Below, piece after piece: positions 27,880 through 36,179 of a DNA stretch of 64,000 bases. The first letter of the stretch is position 1. Every line of letters starts with the position of its first letter. The stretch comes from Shewanella sp. GD04112 (GTDB lineage: Bacteria > Pseudomonadota > Gammaproteobacteria > Enterobacterales > Shewanellaceae). The stretch is taken from contig NZ_JAOEAL010000001.1 of assembly GCF_029835735.1 (NCBI RefSeq), positions 2,914,001-2,978,000 on the forward strand, written 5' to 3'. The position numbers and the translations under genes are program-made. The notes below the pieces were generated by a model. The model was not told the DNA's origin and did not search any database. It saw only the letters and a program-made list of their open reading frames with translations.

Positions 27880-27930
27880 GATAACGCAGCGCTCAGCTAC
27901 CAGAGGTCGGTTGCGTCGCCTTGTTATGTG
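27880..27930 (-). repeat. Probable short integron attC site (attC-B)
   Basis: On the minus strand this runs from CACATAACAAGGCG to GCGCTGCGTTATC. The outer ATAAC and GTTAT are complementary and the inner arms are partly so, as in a short (about 50-60 bp) attC. It starts right at the stop of the zinc-ribbon-like gene, the usual cassette layout, and shares TGTTATGTG with the larger attC-A. The 245 bases to its left (27636-27880) hold no gene that I can support. Confidence 0.6.
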
Positions 27931-28218
27931 TTACTTGCAAAATGGGCAAAATAGATCCGACATGAAATCTAGAGGATCTATGTCAGGGCTTCGTAAAATG
28001 ACCGTGAAATCACCATGAATCTCACAGCTAATTTCCTGAAATCCACCTTGTATAGATACTTTACTAATATCTAAATCTTCCCAGTCACACCAAGAACAAC
28101 ATTTAAGCTCTGCACTCGTCTGCGAAGTGATAAATTGTTCCCAATTACATTCACCACAATGTATACGATGAACAAGCCGGGATTCCTTCTTCATTGTAAC
28201 GTTTTGACGAACTACCAT
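27931..28218 (-). CDS. Cassette-encoded protein with two CxxC pairs, 95 aa
   Basis: AAGGA precedes the ATG at 28218. The protein has C-G-E-C near residue 21, C-C-S-W-C near 41 and a terminal C-P-F-C, which suggests zinc-ribbon-type metal binding. There is no signal or membrane segment. The family is not recognised. It follows the SUKH gene by 58 bases with no attC between, so the two probably share one cassette. The stop codon is immediately followed by an attC-like site. Base composition is AT-rich. Confidence 0.65.
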   Translation of the reverse strand: MVVRQNVTMKKESRLVHRIHCGECNWEQFITSQTSAELKCCSWCDWEDLDISKVSIQGGFQEISCEIHGDFTVILRSPDIDPLDFMSDLFCPFCK

Positions 28219-28276
28219 TTTATTCCTTTACACGCATTTTTATGCGCACCTTCCACTCATTGACACTGACCTAAAG

Positions 28277-28804
28277 TTACTCATAAGGAGCAGTATTTCC
28301 ATTTATTAATTCATTAAATGTCTCAGCGACAAAAACTGCATCTTCCCAAAAGAGGGCTCCTGATCCCGCCATATAAATATTATACTCACCGTCTGCGGGT
28401 TCTTTGCGCATGTCAAAAATATAAAAAACTCCGCCACCATCAAATGCAAATGGTACAGCTCCTCGCATATACTCTGGGAATTCGTAGGCAAGAAGCATTT
28501 GCCTAATTTCTGCTGGTGAGAAAAATGGGCTAAAGTTTCTTTCTCCGTTTTCAAAATACCCACCGTTGGACCAACGCAAAAAGTTAACGAAGCTATTAGG
28601 AAAAGTGCCTTTGGGAATCTCCCATTTTGAGGAATCGAACTCTTGCCTACTATCTTTTATATGATCCCAATGTGAATGATTTGTTTCATCTATTTCACTT
28701 TGGGTCATAGGCAGTAGAGTCTTAAACTTAAGACATTCGATGTCTACCTCTTTCGCTGGTTTCTCTTTATCCATCCAGCTGAATATCTTGTCGTACTCAA
28801 TCAC
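28277..28804 (-). CDS. SMI1/KNR4 (SUKH) family protein
   Basis: Protein of 175 aa starting at a GTG (28804) with AAGGAG 7 bases upstream; the frame extends 19 codons further into the attC, where no ribosome site exists. WEIPKGTFPNSFVNFLRWSNGG is the core SUKH block, followed by FFSPAEIRQMLLAYEFPEY, AVPFAFDGGGVFYIFDM and the closing ALFWEDAVFVAETFNELI. SUKH proteins often serve as immunity proteins for contact-dependent or polymorphic toxins, and they occur as integron cassettes. No toxin gene is in the window. Confidence 0.85.
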   Translation of the reverse strand: MIEYDKIFSWMDKEKPAKEVDIECLKFKTLLPMTQSEIDETNHSHWDHIKDSRQEFDSSKWEIPKGTFPNSFVNFLRWSNGGYFENGERNFSPFFSPAEIRQMLLAYEFPEYMRGAVPFAFDGGGVFYIFDMRKEPADGEYNIYMAGSGALFWEDAVFVAETFNELINGNTAPYE

Positions 28805-28824
28805 CTTTCCACTCCTTACCCCAC

Positions 28825-28949
28825 ACAACGCCCTGCTAAGGGGTGAGCAACGCAATACCAAAGCCGCAGCATACCACCTTAATCACTAAAACCAACGCAT
28901 AGTAAAAATGCCACGCGTTGCGAATCCCTATTGCGCAGTTTGTTATGTG
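28825..28949 (-). repeat. VCR-type integron attC site (attC-A)
   Basis: About 125 bases on the minus strand, beginning CACATAACAAACTGCGCAAT and ending CACCCCTTAGCAGGGCGTTG. Start, AACGCGTGGC centre and end resemble the Vibrio cholerae VCR repeat as I remember it, both in length and order. The ends are complementary (ATAAC... and ...CGTTGTG). The upstream gene's TAA falls within its first bases, and the SUKH gene starts about 20 bases after it, the standard cassette layout. Confidence 0.85.
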
Positions 28950-29305
28950 ACACTTTTCAGATAATCACCGTACTCATCTTGAACTGTTGACTCATTTACA
29001 AACTTGGATGATTCGATTCCTAATTTAACACAAGCAGAAGTCAAATTCGGTGACCATACTTCTTTCACAGGTTCATCATATTCACCAAAAACGCTCTCGA
29101 ACGTCCAAATATCCAAATAGTCTTGATCACCTTGGTCAAATGCTGCCCATAGTTTCCCGGTGACAACTCCATTATCCAGAGAAAAAGAAACCCACCTAAT
29201 ACACTTTTCTCCGTCGTGCAAAAAACCTCCGAGAAACACCACAACACTTTTACCGCGATTTAGCACTGAATCTGCTTCACTTAAACTTAAATATCTACGT
29301 CCCAT
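28943..29305 (-). CDS. Cassette-encoded hypothetical protein, 120 aa
   Basis: AGGTGAAGATTA precedes the ATG at 29305 (MGRRYLSLSEADSVL). The protein is acidic and soluble, with a SVVVFLGGFLHDGEKCIRWVSFS beta-rich centre and no signal or membrane segment. I do not recognise the family, though size and acidity resemble immunity-type cassette proteins. The stop codon TAA is the beginning of attC-A, and TGTCACATAACA (29317-29328) upstream is an exact inverted copy of the bases at its 3' end (28941-28952). Confidence 0.7.
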   Translation of the reverse strand: MGRRYLSLSEADSVLNRGKSVVVFLGGFLHDGEKCIRWVSFSLDNGVVTGKLWAAFDQGDQDYLDIWTFESVFGEYDEPVKEVWSPNLTSACVKLGIESSKFVNESTVQDEYGDYLKSVT

Positions 29306-29340
29306 TAATCTTCACCTGTCACATAACATTTTATTCGTAC

Positions 29341-29460
29341 GCATGCGCGTTTACTTCGTTGGATAAGTGAAAACGCGCACGGTTAACTATCTGTATGTAA
29401 AGAACTTATCAGCTTTCAGACAAATACACTATCTGGAAAAACGCGCATGCGCGTTTTCCA
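29341..29460. repeat. Palindromic GCATGCGCG elements upstream of the cassette genes
   Basis: A hairpin pairs GCGCGTTTACTT (from 29346) with AGTGAAAACGCGC (to 29378). Eighty bases on, ACGCGCATGCGCGT (29441-29454) is a perfect palindrome within a longer one (TGGAAAA...TTTTCCA). Both share GCATGCGCGTTT. They may be remnants of another attC or an unrelated repeat. Confidence 0.5.
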
Positions 29461-29779
29461 AACCGATTAACTTAAAATCAGCCACTATAGTTAATTGATT
29501 TTATAGAGTTTTACTTATTGCGGATGGAATTAGTGTGCACTGTTCTTGTCTTAAAATCATACCCAAATACCTAGATTTAAATATGACTGTATACCCATAC
29601 ATTGTTAGTTGATTTCTGGTAATGCTAAACATTGGTAATAGATAAGAAAATGTATGGCAGCAGGAGTGGGAATTTTCGGTTGAGCTAACGAGCCGAAATA
29701 CGGAATGGGGCATGAGCTTTTTAGCCGGATAAACTATTCAATGGTCGTAAAGATTGTCATTGTTGCAACTGTGACCGTT

Positions 29780-29849
29780 GGCGGCATGGCCGCTCTTTCA
29801 CATCCATGTGATCGCGGCATTTACACTTCCGTGTGCTGCAGATGCCGCC
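29780..29849. repeat. Cloverleaf-like non-coding element
   Basis: GGCGGCAT (29780-29787) pairs with ATGCCGCC (29842-29849). Inside are GCCGC/GCGGC, CACATccATGTG (29799-29810) and ACACttccGTGT (29823-29834), giving nested hairpins. This resembles dispersed intergenic repeats that I associate with Shewanella. An open frame at 29705-29977 crosses it but lacks a ribosome site and looks spurious. Apart from this element and the palindromes to its left, 29306-30123 holds no gene that I can support. Confidence 0.55.
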
Positions 29850-30009
29850 GTCGAGCCCTCAGGGATGCTTCTTGTGAAATAAAAGGGTGGCGTGTCACAG
29901 GGGAAACAATGACAATTCATCCTGCACACCTGACGACAAACTTATCTAGATTTGGGGGCAAAATTTTAGCCAGATGAACTGTTGTTCTCTTGTGTTAACG
30001 ATAAAAGAG

Positions 30010-30041
30010 CAATGGCGGTAATCTCAGATTAACCGCCATTG
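30010..30041 (-). terminator. Intrinsic terminator after the M20 peptidase gene
   Basis: CAATGGCGGTAATCT (30010-30024) pairs with 30026-30041 with one bulged base. On the minus strand the stem is followed by GCTCTTTTAT, consistent with a stop for the M20 gene ending at 30124. Confidence 0.75.
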
Positions 30042-30123
30042 ACTTATAAACGTGCTAAGTAAACCTCCTCCACTCTCCGAAGTATTTCACCCATAGCTTT
30101 AATTAATCACAATTGAAAACGCA

Positions 30124-31725
30124 CTATTTTACAGCGGTTAACTCAATAAAAGCGGCGGTGTACATTTTCAGATTCAGCATAAACTGTTTATGGGTAATAA
30201 ATTCTTTCTCCGTGTGGCCGGTGTATTCCACGCCAGGCATGGCGGGGCCAAAACTTAAGGCGTTGGGGAATAACTTACTGTTGGTTGAGCCGCCAATGGC
30301 CACAGGTTTGGGTGATGCTATGCCAGTAAAGTGGGCAAACACATCGAGTAGGGTTTGCTGATGGGGTGCATCCTTCATCACCATAGGTTCGCCCCAATAA
30401 CTTTCCACGTCGATGAGTGTCACTTGATGCTCAGCTTGCCATTTGTTCAATGCATCCTTGGCTTGCGCCGAGAGTAACTCAGGCGTTTTGCCCACAGGGC
30501 GACGTAAATTAATGGTGACTTCAGTCCCCTTCAAAGTTTGCGCAACGACTGTGGGAGCCAGCGTTAAGGCGCCCATAAAATCATCTTTATAGGCCAGCTC
30601 ACCAAACTGCTCGGCATAAATCCCCAAACCCACTAACTCATTCATGGCGGCGACAGTGAGTGCCGCCGTGGTTTTAGGCCAAGTGTATGGCTGGAGTAAT
30701 GCGGCCAAATGCGTCACGGCATTCACCCCATCTTCAGGTGTGGAGGAATGGGCTGCCTTACCATCGGCAAAAATATGCAAGTCGCATACGGCCTGCTCGC
30801 AAGTTCGCTCGAATCGATACTTCATCCCCTGCTGGTTGGCGGCACTCGTTTGTAATTGTTCAAACAAGCTTGGGGTGATGGCATGAATTTGCGCCTCGGC
30901 TTGCTGCGGCACTTGGCTGGCAAAATAGCCGCCGGAGAATGCCGTTAAGCTAGGGACATTCGCAGCTGTCCCCTGCTTCTGCGTTGACTCGATATTCGGT
31001 ACAGTAAAGCCAATTTTACTCCAACCCTTTTCGGCGGTGACGACCGGATACTCAGCATCTATGGTGATATTCATCTGCGCAGGGGTGTAATGGGCTAAAA
31101 AGGCTTTTAGTGGATCCCAATCGGACTCTTCGGCTAAATACACCAACAGCTCAATGCGTTTTTCCCGTTTGAGTTGTTTATCTTTGATGGCCTTCATCGC
31201 ATACATGGCGGTGACAATCGCACCTTTATCATCTTCGGTGCCGCGGCCTATCAGCTTACCAGGTTCAGACTCGGTATCCAGCACATAGGGACTCTTAGTC
31301 CAGAGGGCGGGATTGGCGGGTTGCACATCGCCGTGGGTAACGATTCCTAATTTCTCAACCTGTGATTGTTGGGCATCGACAGCATTAGCATCGAGGCCAA
31401 TCAGCACCACATAACCGTGGTCGGCATAATCGAGCCCGAGTTCTTGGCTCAAGCTTTTTAAACTCGACTTAAAACCAATAAATGCAGGGTTGGTATCGGG
31501 CGTTTGCCCCTCCACTGCTTGGGTATTAAAACTGATTAAATGCGCCAGACTCTCAACCATCTGCGAGTCATAGGTGCTCACCGCATAATCGGCCACCTTA
31601 AGCGCATCTTGGCTTAGCGAGGTTGGCGACGCTGCAGCTTGCGTCGATGTCCACAGCGCAGCGGCTAATAGGGAATAAGAAAAACGACGACAGAGGCGCG
31701 TATAGTTAAACTGAGGCAATTCCAT
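30124..31725 (-). CDS. M20 family dipeptidase, secreted
   Basis: Zinc dipeptidase of 533 aa of the M20 (ArgE/DapE/PepV-like) group. A signal peptide (FSYSLLAAALWTSTQAAA) indicates export. LGIVTHGDVQPANPALW supplies a metal His/Asp, GRGTEDDKGAIV the bridging Asp, LAEESDW the catalytic Glu pair, and ITIDAEYP a further ligand. The last block GGSTNSKLFPNALSFGPAMPG is typical. AGGACCTCT precedes the ATG. Monocistronic and divergent from the M3 peptidase gene, so two exported peptidases are adjacent. Confidence 0.88.
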   Translation of the reverse strand: MELPQFNYTRLCRRFSYSLLAAALWTSTQAAASPTSLSQDALKVADYAVSTYDSQMVESLAHLISFNTQAVEGQTPDTNPAFIGFKSSLKSLSQELGLDYADHGYVVLIGLDANAVDAQQSQVEKLGIVTHGDVQPANPALWTKSPYVLDTESEPGKLIGRGTEDDKGAIVTAMYAMKAIKDKQLKREKRIELLVYLAEESDWDPLKAFLAHYTPAQMNITIDAEYPVVTAEKGWSKIGFTVPNIESTQKQGTAANVPSLTAFSGGYFASQVPQQAEAQIHAITPSLFEQLQTSAANQQGMKYRFERTCEQAVCDLHIFADGKAAHSSTPEDGVNAVTHLAALLQPYTWPKTTAALTVAAMNELVGLGIYAEQFGELAYKDDFMGALTLAPTVVAQTLKGTEVTINLRRPVGKTPELLSAQAKDALNKWQAEHQVTLIDVESYWGEPMVMKDAPHQQTLLDVFAHFTGIASPKPVAIGGSTNSKLFPNALSFGPAMPGVEYTGHTEKEFITHKQFMLNLKMYTAAFIELTAVK

Positions 31726-31998
31726 AGAGGTCCTATTTATTATTTGTATGATTAGGGACTTACATTAAAACGCACCAAAGCAATGGCTTTATCCCTTGCC
31801 AAATATTGCCTTGGTGCGCGGCTCAGTTTGCCATAGTTCTTCGATTAAAAACCGCAGACTAACCATTTGTTACAAACAAAACACAAAATCGATGGAACCC
31901 TTAGTCTGATACATGCTAAACAGTCACCTTAAAATAATATTAATGGTTTGCAGTACCATTAATCCGACAGAATAATAATCACCTAACGGGGAATTGAC

Positions 31999-34227
31999 AT
32001 GAAGGGACTAAGCCTAAAATCACCGGCCCTTAACGCGCGAACACTCAAACCACGCGCTATCACACTGACCTTTAGCGCCATCACACTCGCCCTCGCCTTA
32101 AGTGGCTGTAGTGCACAAAACAGCGATACTGCGGCGCAGGCGACTGTCGCACCGAATGCGATGTCGGCGCAGATCATCAGCCAAAATGCCAGCAACCCAT
32201 TCTTTAAACCCTATGATACGTTTATGGAAATTCCGGCCTTCGATAAGATTAAGCCAGAGCATTTCCTCCCAGCATTTAAGGCGGGTATCGCCCAGCAACA
32301 CGAAGAAATTCAAGCGATTGTCGATAACAAAGACAAGCCTACCTTCGCCAATACCATCGAAGCGATGGAATTTTCGGGCGATCTCGTCACCCGCGTATCC
32401 AACGTCTTCTTTAACTTAACTGGCGCTGATACCACTCCGGAGCTGCAAGCGATTTCTAAGGAAGTCTCGCCGATGTTATCGTCTGCAGAAGACGATATCT
32501 TATTGAATGATAAGCTGTTTCAACGTGTTAAGGCCGTCTATAACAGCAAAGACAGCCTAAAGCTCAACACGGCGCAGGCCAAATTACTGGAAGACACCTA
32601 CAAGTCGTTCACCCGTGGCGGTGCTAACCTCAGCGAGCAGGATAAAACCAAGCTGCGCGCCCTGAATGAAGAAATCGGCAAGCTTAACTTAGCCTTTGGT
32701 GACAATCTGTTAGCCGAAACCAATGCCTTCGAGCTGGTGATTGATAAGCAAGCTGACCTGTCTGGTTTACCCGCCGATGTGATTGCCACTGCCGCCGAAA
32801 CCGCGAAAAAGCGTGGCCATGAAGGCAAATGGGTATTTACCACCTCACGCCCATCTATCACGCCGTTTTTAACCTATGCCGATAATCGCGAACTACGCGA
32901 AAAGCTCTATAAGGGTTATATCGAGCGCGGTAACAACAATAATGCCAATGATAACAAAGTCATTCTGGCAAAAATTGCCGCACTGCGCGCCGAACGTGCG
33001 CAGCTCATGGGCTATAAAACCCATGCAGATTTCGTGTTAGAAGAACGCACCGCCAAGACACCAGAAAATGTCTATGGCTTACTCAATAAAGTCTGGCCAG
33101 CAGCCCTTGCCCAAGCCAAGGCCGAAGTTGCGGATATGCAGGCGTTAATCGATAGCCAAGGCGGCAAGTTTAAGCTGCAAGCTTGGGATTGGGATTACTA
33201 CGCAGACAAAATCCGTGTTGCGAAGTACAGCTTTAACGAGCAGCAAACTCGACCTTACTTCTCCCTCGACAGCACTTTAAAAGGCGTGTTCTACACGGCC
33301 AATCGCCTCTATGGTTTAACCTTTAAAGAACGTACCGACTTACCTAAATACAACCCAGAAGTACGTACTTGGGAAGTGTACGATAAAGATGGCAAACTTA
33401 TGGCCATCTTTATGGGCGACTATTTTACCCGTGATAGCAAACGCGGCGGCGCTTGGATGAACTCGTTCCGTAAGCAATACCATATGAACGGTGTCGATTC
33501 GAAACCCATTATTGTCAACGTGTTGAACTACCCTCGCCCAGCGGGTAATGAGCCAGCGTTACTCACCTTCGATGAAGCCAGCACCCTGTTCCATGAGTTT
33601 GGCCATGCGCTGCACGGCATGTTATCCAATGTCGAATATCGCTCACAAGGCGGAACGGCAGTACCTCGCGACTATGTAGAGTTCCCTTCACAGGTCAACG
33701 AAAACTGGATGACTCAGCCTGAAGTGCTCGCGCAATTTGCGAAGCACTACAAAACTGGTGAAGTGATCCCGCAGGAACTGGTGAAAAAAATCCAAGCCGC
33801 CAGCAAATTCAACCAAGGCTTTGCGACCGTTGAATATATGGCCGCCACTAAGCTCGATTTAGATTGGCACACCCTAACCGATACCACGCCTAAGGATGCC
33901 GCCAAGTTTGAGGCCGACTCCTTAGCCGCCATGGGATTGATTAATGAGATCAGCCCACGTTACCGCAGCACTTACTTCTCGCATATCTTTGCGGGCGGTT
34001 ATTCAGCTGGTTACTACAGCTACCTCTGGTCAGATATTTTAGGTGCCGATGCCTTCGAAGCCTTTAAAGAAAATGGCATTTTCGATAAAGCGACCGCCGA
34101 TGCCTTCCGTAACAACATCTTATCTAAGGGTGGCAGTGACGACCCTATGCTGATGTATAAAAACTTCCGTGGTAAAGAAGCTGGCATTGAGCCGCTGCTA
34201 CGTAGTCGTGGTCTATTAGCGGATTAA
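31999..34227 (+). CDS. dcp: M3 family peptidyl-dipeptidase (Dcp-like), lipoprotein
   Basis: Zinc oligopeptidase of 742 aa. The N-terminus carries a lipobox, LALSGC (Cys37), so it is probably membrane-anchored in the periplasm, unlike soluble Dcp. HEFGHALHGML (HEFGH at 532-536) is the zinc site, with the third ligand in the following EFPSQVNENW. PRYRSTYFSHIFAGGYSAGYYSYLWS is the conserved M3 C-terminal block. It removes dipeptides from peptide C-termini. GGGGAATTGAC precedes the ATG, and a strong terminator follows the stop. Confidence 0.92.
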   Translation: MKGLSLKSPALNARTLKPRAITLTFSAITLALALSGCSAQNSDTAAQATVAPNAMSAQIISQNASNPFFKPYDTFMEIPAFDKIKPEHFLPAFKAGIAQQHEEIQAIVDNKDKPTFANTIEAMEFSGDLVTRVSNVFFNLTGADTTPELQAISKEVSPMLSSAEDDILLNDKLFQRVKAVYNSKDSLKLNTAQAKLLEDTYKSFTRGGANLSEQDKTKLRALNEEIGKLNLAFGDNLLAETNAFELVIDKQADLSGLPADVIATAAETAKKRGHEGKWVFTTSRPSITPFLTYADNRELREKLYKGYIERGNNNNANDNKVILAKIAALRAERAQLMGYKTHADFVLEERTAKTPENVYGLLNKVWPAALAQAKAEVADMQALIDSQGGKFKLQAWDWDYYADKIRVAKYSFNEQQTRPYFSLDSTLKGVFYTANRLYGLTFKERTDLPKYNPEVRTWEVYDKDGKLMAIFMGDYFTRDSKRGGAWMNSFRKQYHMNGVDSKPIIVNVLNYPRPAGNEPALLTFDEASTLFHEFGHALHGMLSNVEYRSQGGTAVPRDYVEFPSQVNENWMTQPEVLAQFAKHYKTGEVIPQELVKKIQAASKFNQGFATVEYMAATKLDLDWHTLTDTTPKDAAKFEADSLAAMGLINEISPRYRSTYFSHIFAGGYSAGYYSYLWSDILGADAFEAFKENGIFDKATADAFRNNILSKGGSDDPMLMYKNFRGKEAGIEPLLRSRGLLAD

Positions 34228-34260
34228 TCGCATCCCTTAAGGGGAAAGCAAAAGAGATAA

Positions 34261-34290
34261 AAATGGGGAGCTTAGCTCCCCATTTTATTG
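34261..34290. terminator. Intrinsic terminator after dcp
   Basis: AAAATGGGGAGC (34261-34272) and GCTCCCCATTTT (34276-34287) pair perfectly around a 3-base loop, with T-runs on both strands. It serves dcp and the convergent GNAT gene. Confidence 0.92.
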
Positions 34291-34326
34291 CGCGTAGACG
34301 CACTCACTCGCACATAAAACCACTGC

Positions 34327-34824
34327 TTAGCTAAACAACTCCACCGGCGCATCGTTAGGGGTAAGCTGCAACTGGGTTTCAAACGACATGCCCAATTTAT
34401 TCAGCAGCGACTTAGAGGCCTGATTATGCGGGCTGACGATCGCGACAATCCGTTCAATCCCTAAGGTTTTACCAAACTCCAGTGAGGCCTTAGCGGCTTC
34501 AAACGCATAACCTTTACCCCAATACTGCGGCAAAAAGGCATAGCCTAAGTCCACGTCCGCCAGCGTCGGCCGTTTAATCAGGCCGCAAATGCCAATCGGA
34601 AAACCATTTTCGGCCAGCACCACGGCAAACAAGCCAAAACCATGCTCGCGATAGCTAATCGCTGGTCCATTAGCGATATAGTCCTTGGCATCTTGCAAAC
34701 TACGCACGCCCTTATCACCGATATTGTCGATAAATCCTTGGGTGTTGAGTAATACCAAAATAAATGACGCATCATCGGGCGTTAACTGCCGCAGCAGCAA
34801 TCTGGGGGTTTGGGCAACTTGCAT
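34327..34824 (-). CDS. GNAT family N-acetyltransferase
   Basis: Acetyltransferase of 165 aa of the RimJ/RimL-like GNAT type. QTPRLLLRQLTPDDASFILVLLN opens the fold, VDLGYAFLPQYWGKGYAFEAAKASLEF contains the acetyl-CoA pyrophosphate loop, and IVAIVSPHNQASKSLLNKLGM is the conserved C-terminal block. The ATG at 34824 has GGAG 8 bases upstream; the frame is open 5 codons further. Substrate unknown. It may be co-transcribed with ydjA, which ends upstream by about 35 bases. Confidence 0.87.
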   Translation of the reverse strand: MQVAQTPRLLLRQLTPDDASFILVLLNTQGFIDNIGDKGVRSLQDAKDYIANGPAISYREHGFGLFAVVLAENGFPIGICGLIKRPTLADVDLGYAFLPQYWGKGYAFEAAKASLEFGKTLGIERIVAIVSPHNQASKSLLNKLGMSFETQLQLTPNDAPVELFS

Positions 34825-34858
34825 ACTAAGGACTCCCATTCAGAGGGGATAAACTAGG

Positions 34859-35407
34859 TTATAGGTAGCGGGCGTACTGGCTGCCATCCTTTTGCGGTTT
34901 TTTCGGTGCGGCTACCGCTGGGGTGCCCACATATAAAAAGCCGACGATTTGATCCTCTGGCGCTAAGCCTAATGCCGCATTCACGTTGGCGTCGAAGGCA
35001 AAATCCCCAGTGCGCCACACTGCGCCTAATCCTAGCGCGAATGCCGCTTGCTGCATCGCCATCGTGGCGCAGCCCGCTGCGATTTGCTGCTCAAGTACTG
35101 GCACTTTGGGGTGTTGTTGGGTTTTCGCCACAACGGTAATCACCATAGGAGCGCGCATCGGCATCCCTTTGGCTTTATTGATAAAATCTTCATCGGCGCC
35201 GCTGGCTTTAGCCGCGTTGACATAGATATCCGCTAAGGTGTCTAACCCTTGGCCTGTGGCAATAATAAATTCCCACGGTGCTAAGGCGCCATGATCTGGC
35301 GCTCGAATCGCCGCATCTAAAATGATTTTAAGCTCATGCTCGTTGGGCGCTGGCGCGGTTAATCTTGGGGTGGATTGGCGGGTGAGTAAAAGTTCGATAG
35401 CGTCCAA
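34859..35407 (-). CDS. ydjA: Nitroreductase family protein YdjA
   Basis: FMN-dependent nitroreductase of 182 aa, the short YdjA form. It opens MDAIELLLTRQSTPRLTAPAP, followed by AAIRAPDHGALAPWEFI (FMN loop), the central MAMQQAAFALGLGAVWRTGDFA and the end IVGFLYVGTP. YdjA enzymes use NAD(P)H to reduce nitro-compounds or serve poorly known reductive steps. Length and blocks are complete. It heads a likely two-gene unit with the GNAT gene. Confidence 0.9.
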   Translation of the reverse strand: MDAIELLLTRQSTPRLTAPAPNEHELKIILDAAIRAPDHGALAPWEFIIATGQGLDTLADIYVNAAKASGADEDFINKAKGMPMRAPMVITVVAKTQQHPKVPVLEQQIAAGCATMAMQQAAFALGLGAVWRTGDFAFDANVNAALGLAPEDQIVGFLYVGTPAVAAPKKPQKDGSQYARYL

Positions 35408-35535
35408 GTGATTATCCCTGTTCTGAAAAATAGGTGCGTGTAAATTGGCTCAAGCATAGCAAATTGCGGCTAAAGAGGTACAAAAAATCCCACGCAAAAG
35501 TGGGATTGAAAATGTTGCAAGCAAAGTCACTTGGA

Positions 35536-36135
35536 TTACTTTACGTTATAACGCTTCGCGATAAAGTAATCGAGACTGATATAACGCCCGCCTCCTAGGC
35601 TAAAGAGTGCCAGCAACATAATGAAGTAGGTCGCTGCGAACTCAATACCATTATTTAGCACCACCAAGTTACCCGAGCTGGTCAACCAATCGTAATTGCC
35701 GTATTCCTGCAACAGGGATTTGGCCTTATCCAGCTTATCACCCGCCTCAAGCACCCGCTCATTGGCGAGCCATGAACTGCCATCGGCAATCGCCAGCCAA
35801 CCATTAGGCCAATGCACAGTAAACGCCGCCACCAGCATGGTTATCATCAAAGGGATAGAAATCAGCCGCGTCGCTAAGCCAACGAGTAACAAAAACGCGC
35901 CAAAAAACTCAGTGCCCGCTGCCAAGGCAGCCATTAACGTCGGCATAGGTAAACCCAATCCCCAATCGGGATTAGCAAACCAAGCCACAGTGTCTTCAAA
36001 GTGTGCGAGTTTATTATAGCCAGCCTGCATTAGCACTGGCGCGAGATAGAGCCTAAGGGCTAAGGGGGCAAGCCCCTCACCATAACGGCTCGCATTGAGG
36101 AATTTTTGATAAAGGTTAACAAGGGACATGGGCAA
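35536..36135 (-). CDS. DoxX family membrane protein
   Basis: Inner-membrane protein of 199 aa with four hydrophobic helices. LALRLYLAPVLMQAGYNKLAHFEDT and AALAAGTEFFGAFLLLVGLATRL are DoxX signatures; a soluble loop (about 115-155) separates helices three and four. FFIMLLALFSLGGGRYISLDYFI ends the fold. DoxX proteins link to respiratory or redox functions, but the role here is open. Single gene. Confidence 0.88.
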   Translation of the reverse strand: MPMSLVNLYQKFLNASRYGEGLAPLALRLYLAPVLMQAGYNKLAHFEDTVAWFANPDWGLGLPMPTLMAALAAGTEFFGAFLLLVGLATRLISIPLMITMLVAAFTVHWPNGWLAIADGSSWLANERVLEAGDKLDKAKSLLQEYGNYDWLTSSGNLVVLNNGIEFAATYFIMLLALFSLGGGRYISLDYFIAKRYNVK

Positions 36136-36179
36136 TCTCAGAATTAGATGGAGTTGCCCAATAGACCTTGGCTTAAGGA

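Noticed and set aside
28219..28276. Third attC site between the SUKH and zinc-ribbon-like genes
   Set aside because: Only a small CGCAT/ATGCG hairpin is present; the attC core ends seen in the other two sites are missing.
29501..29713. 70-aa minus-strand frame upstream of the cassettes
   Set aside because: No ribosome site, no domain-like pattern, and no attC at its end.
29705..29977. 90-aa open frame on the plus strand
   Set aside because: It lacks a ribosome site, has odd composition, and crosses the structured GGCGGCAT/ATGCCGCC element, which looks non-coding.
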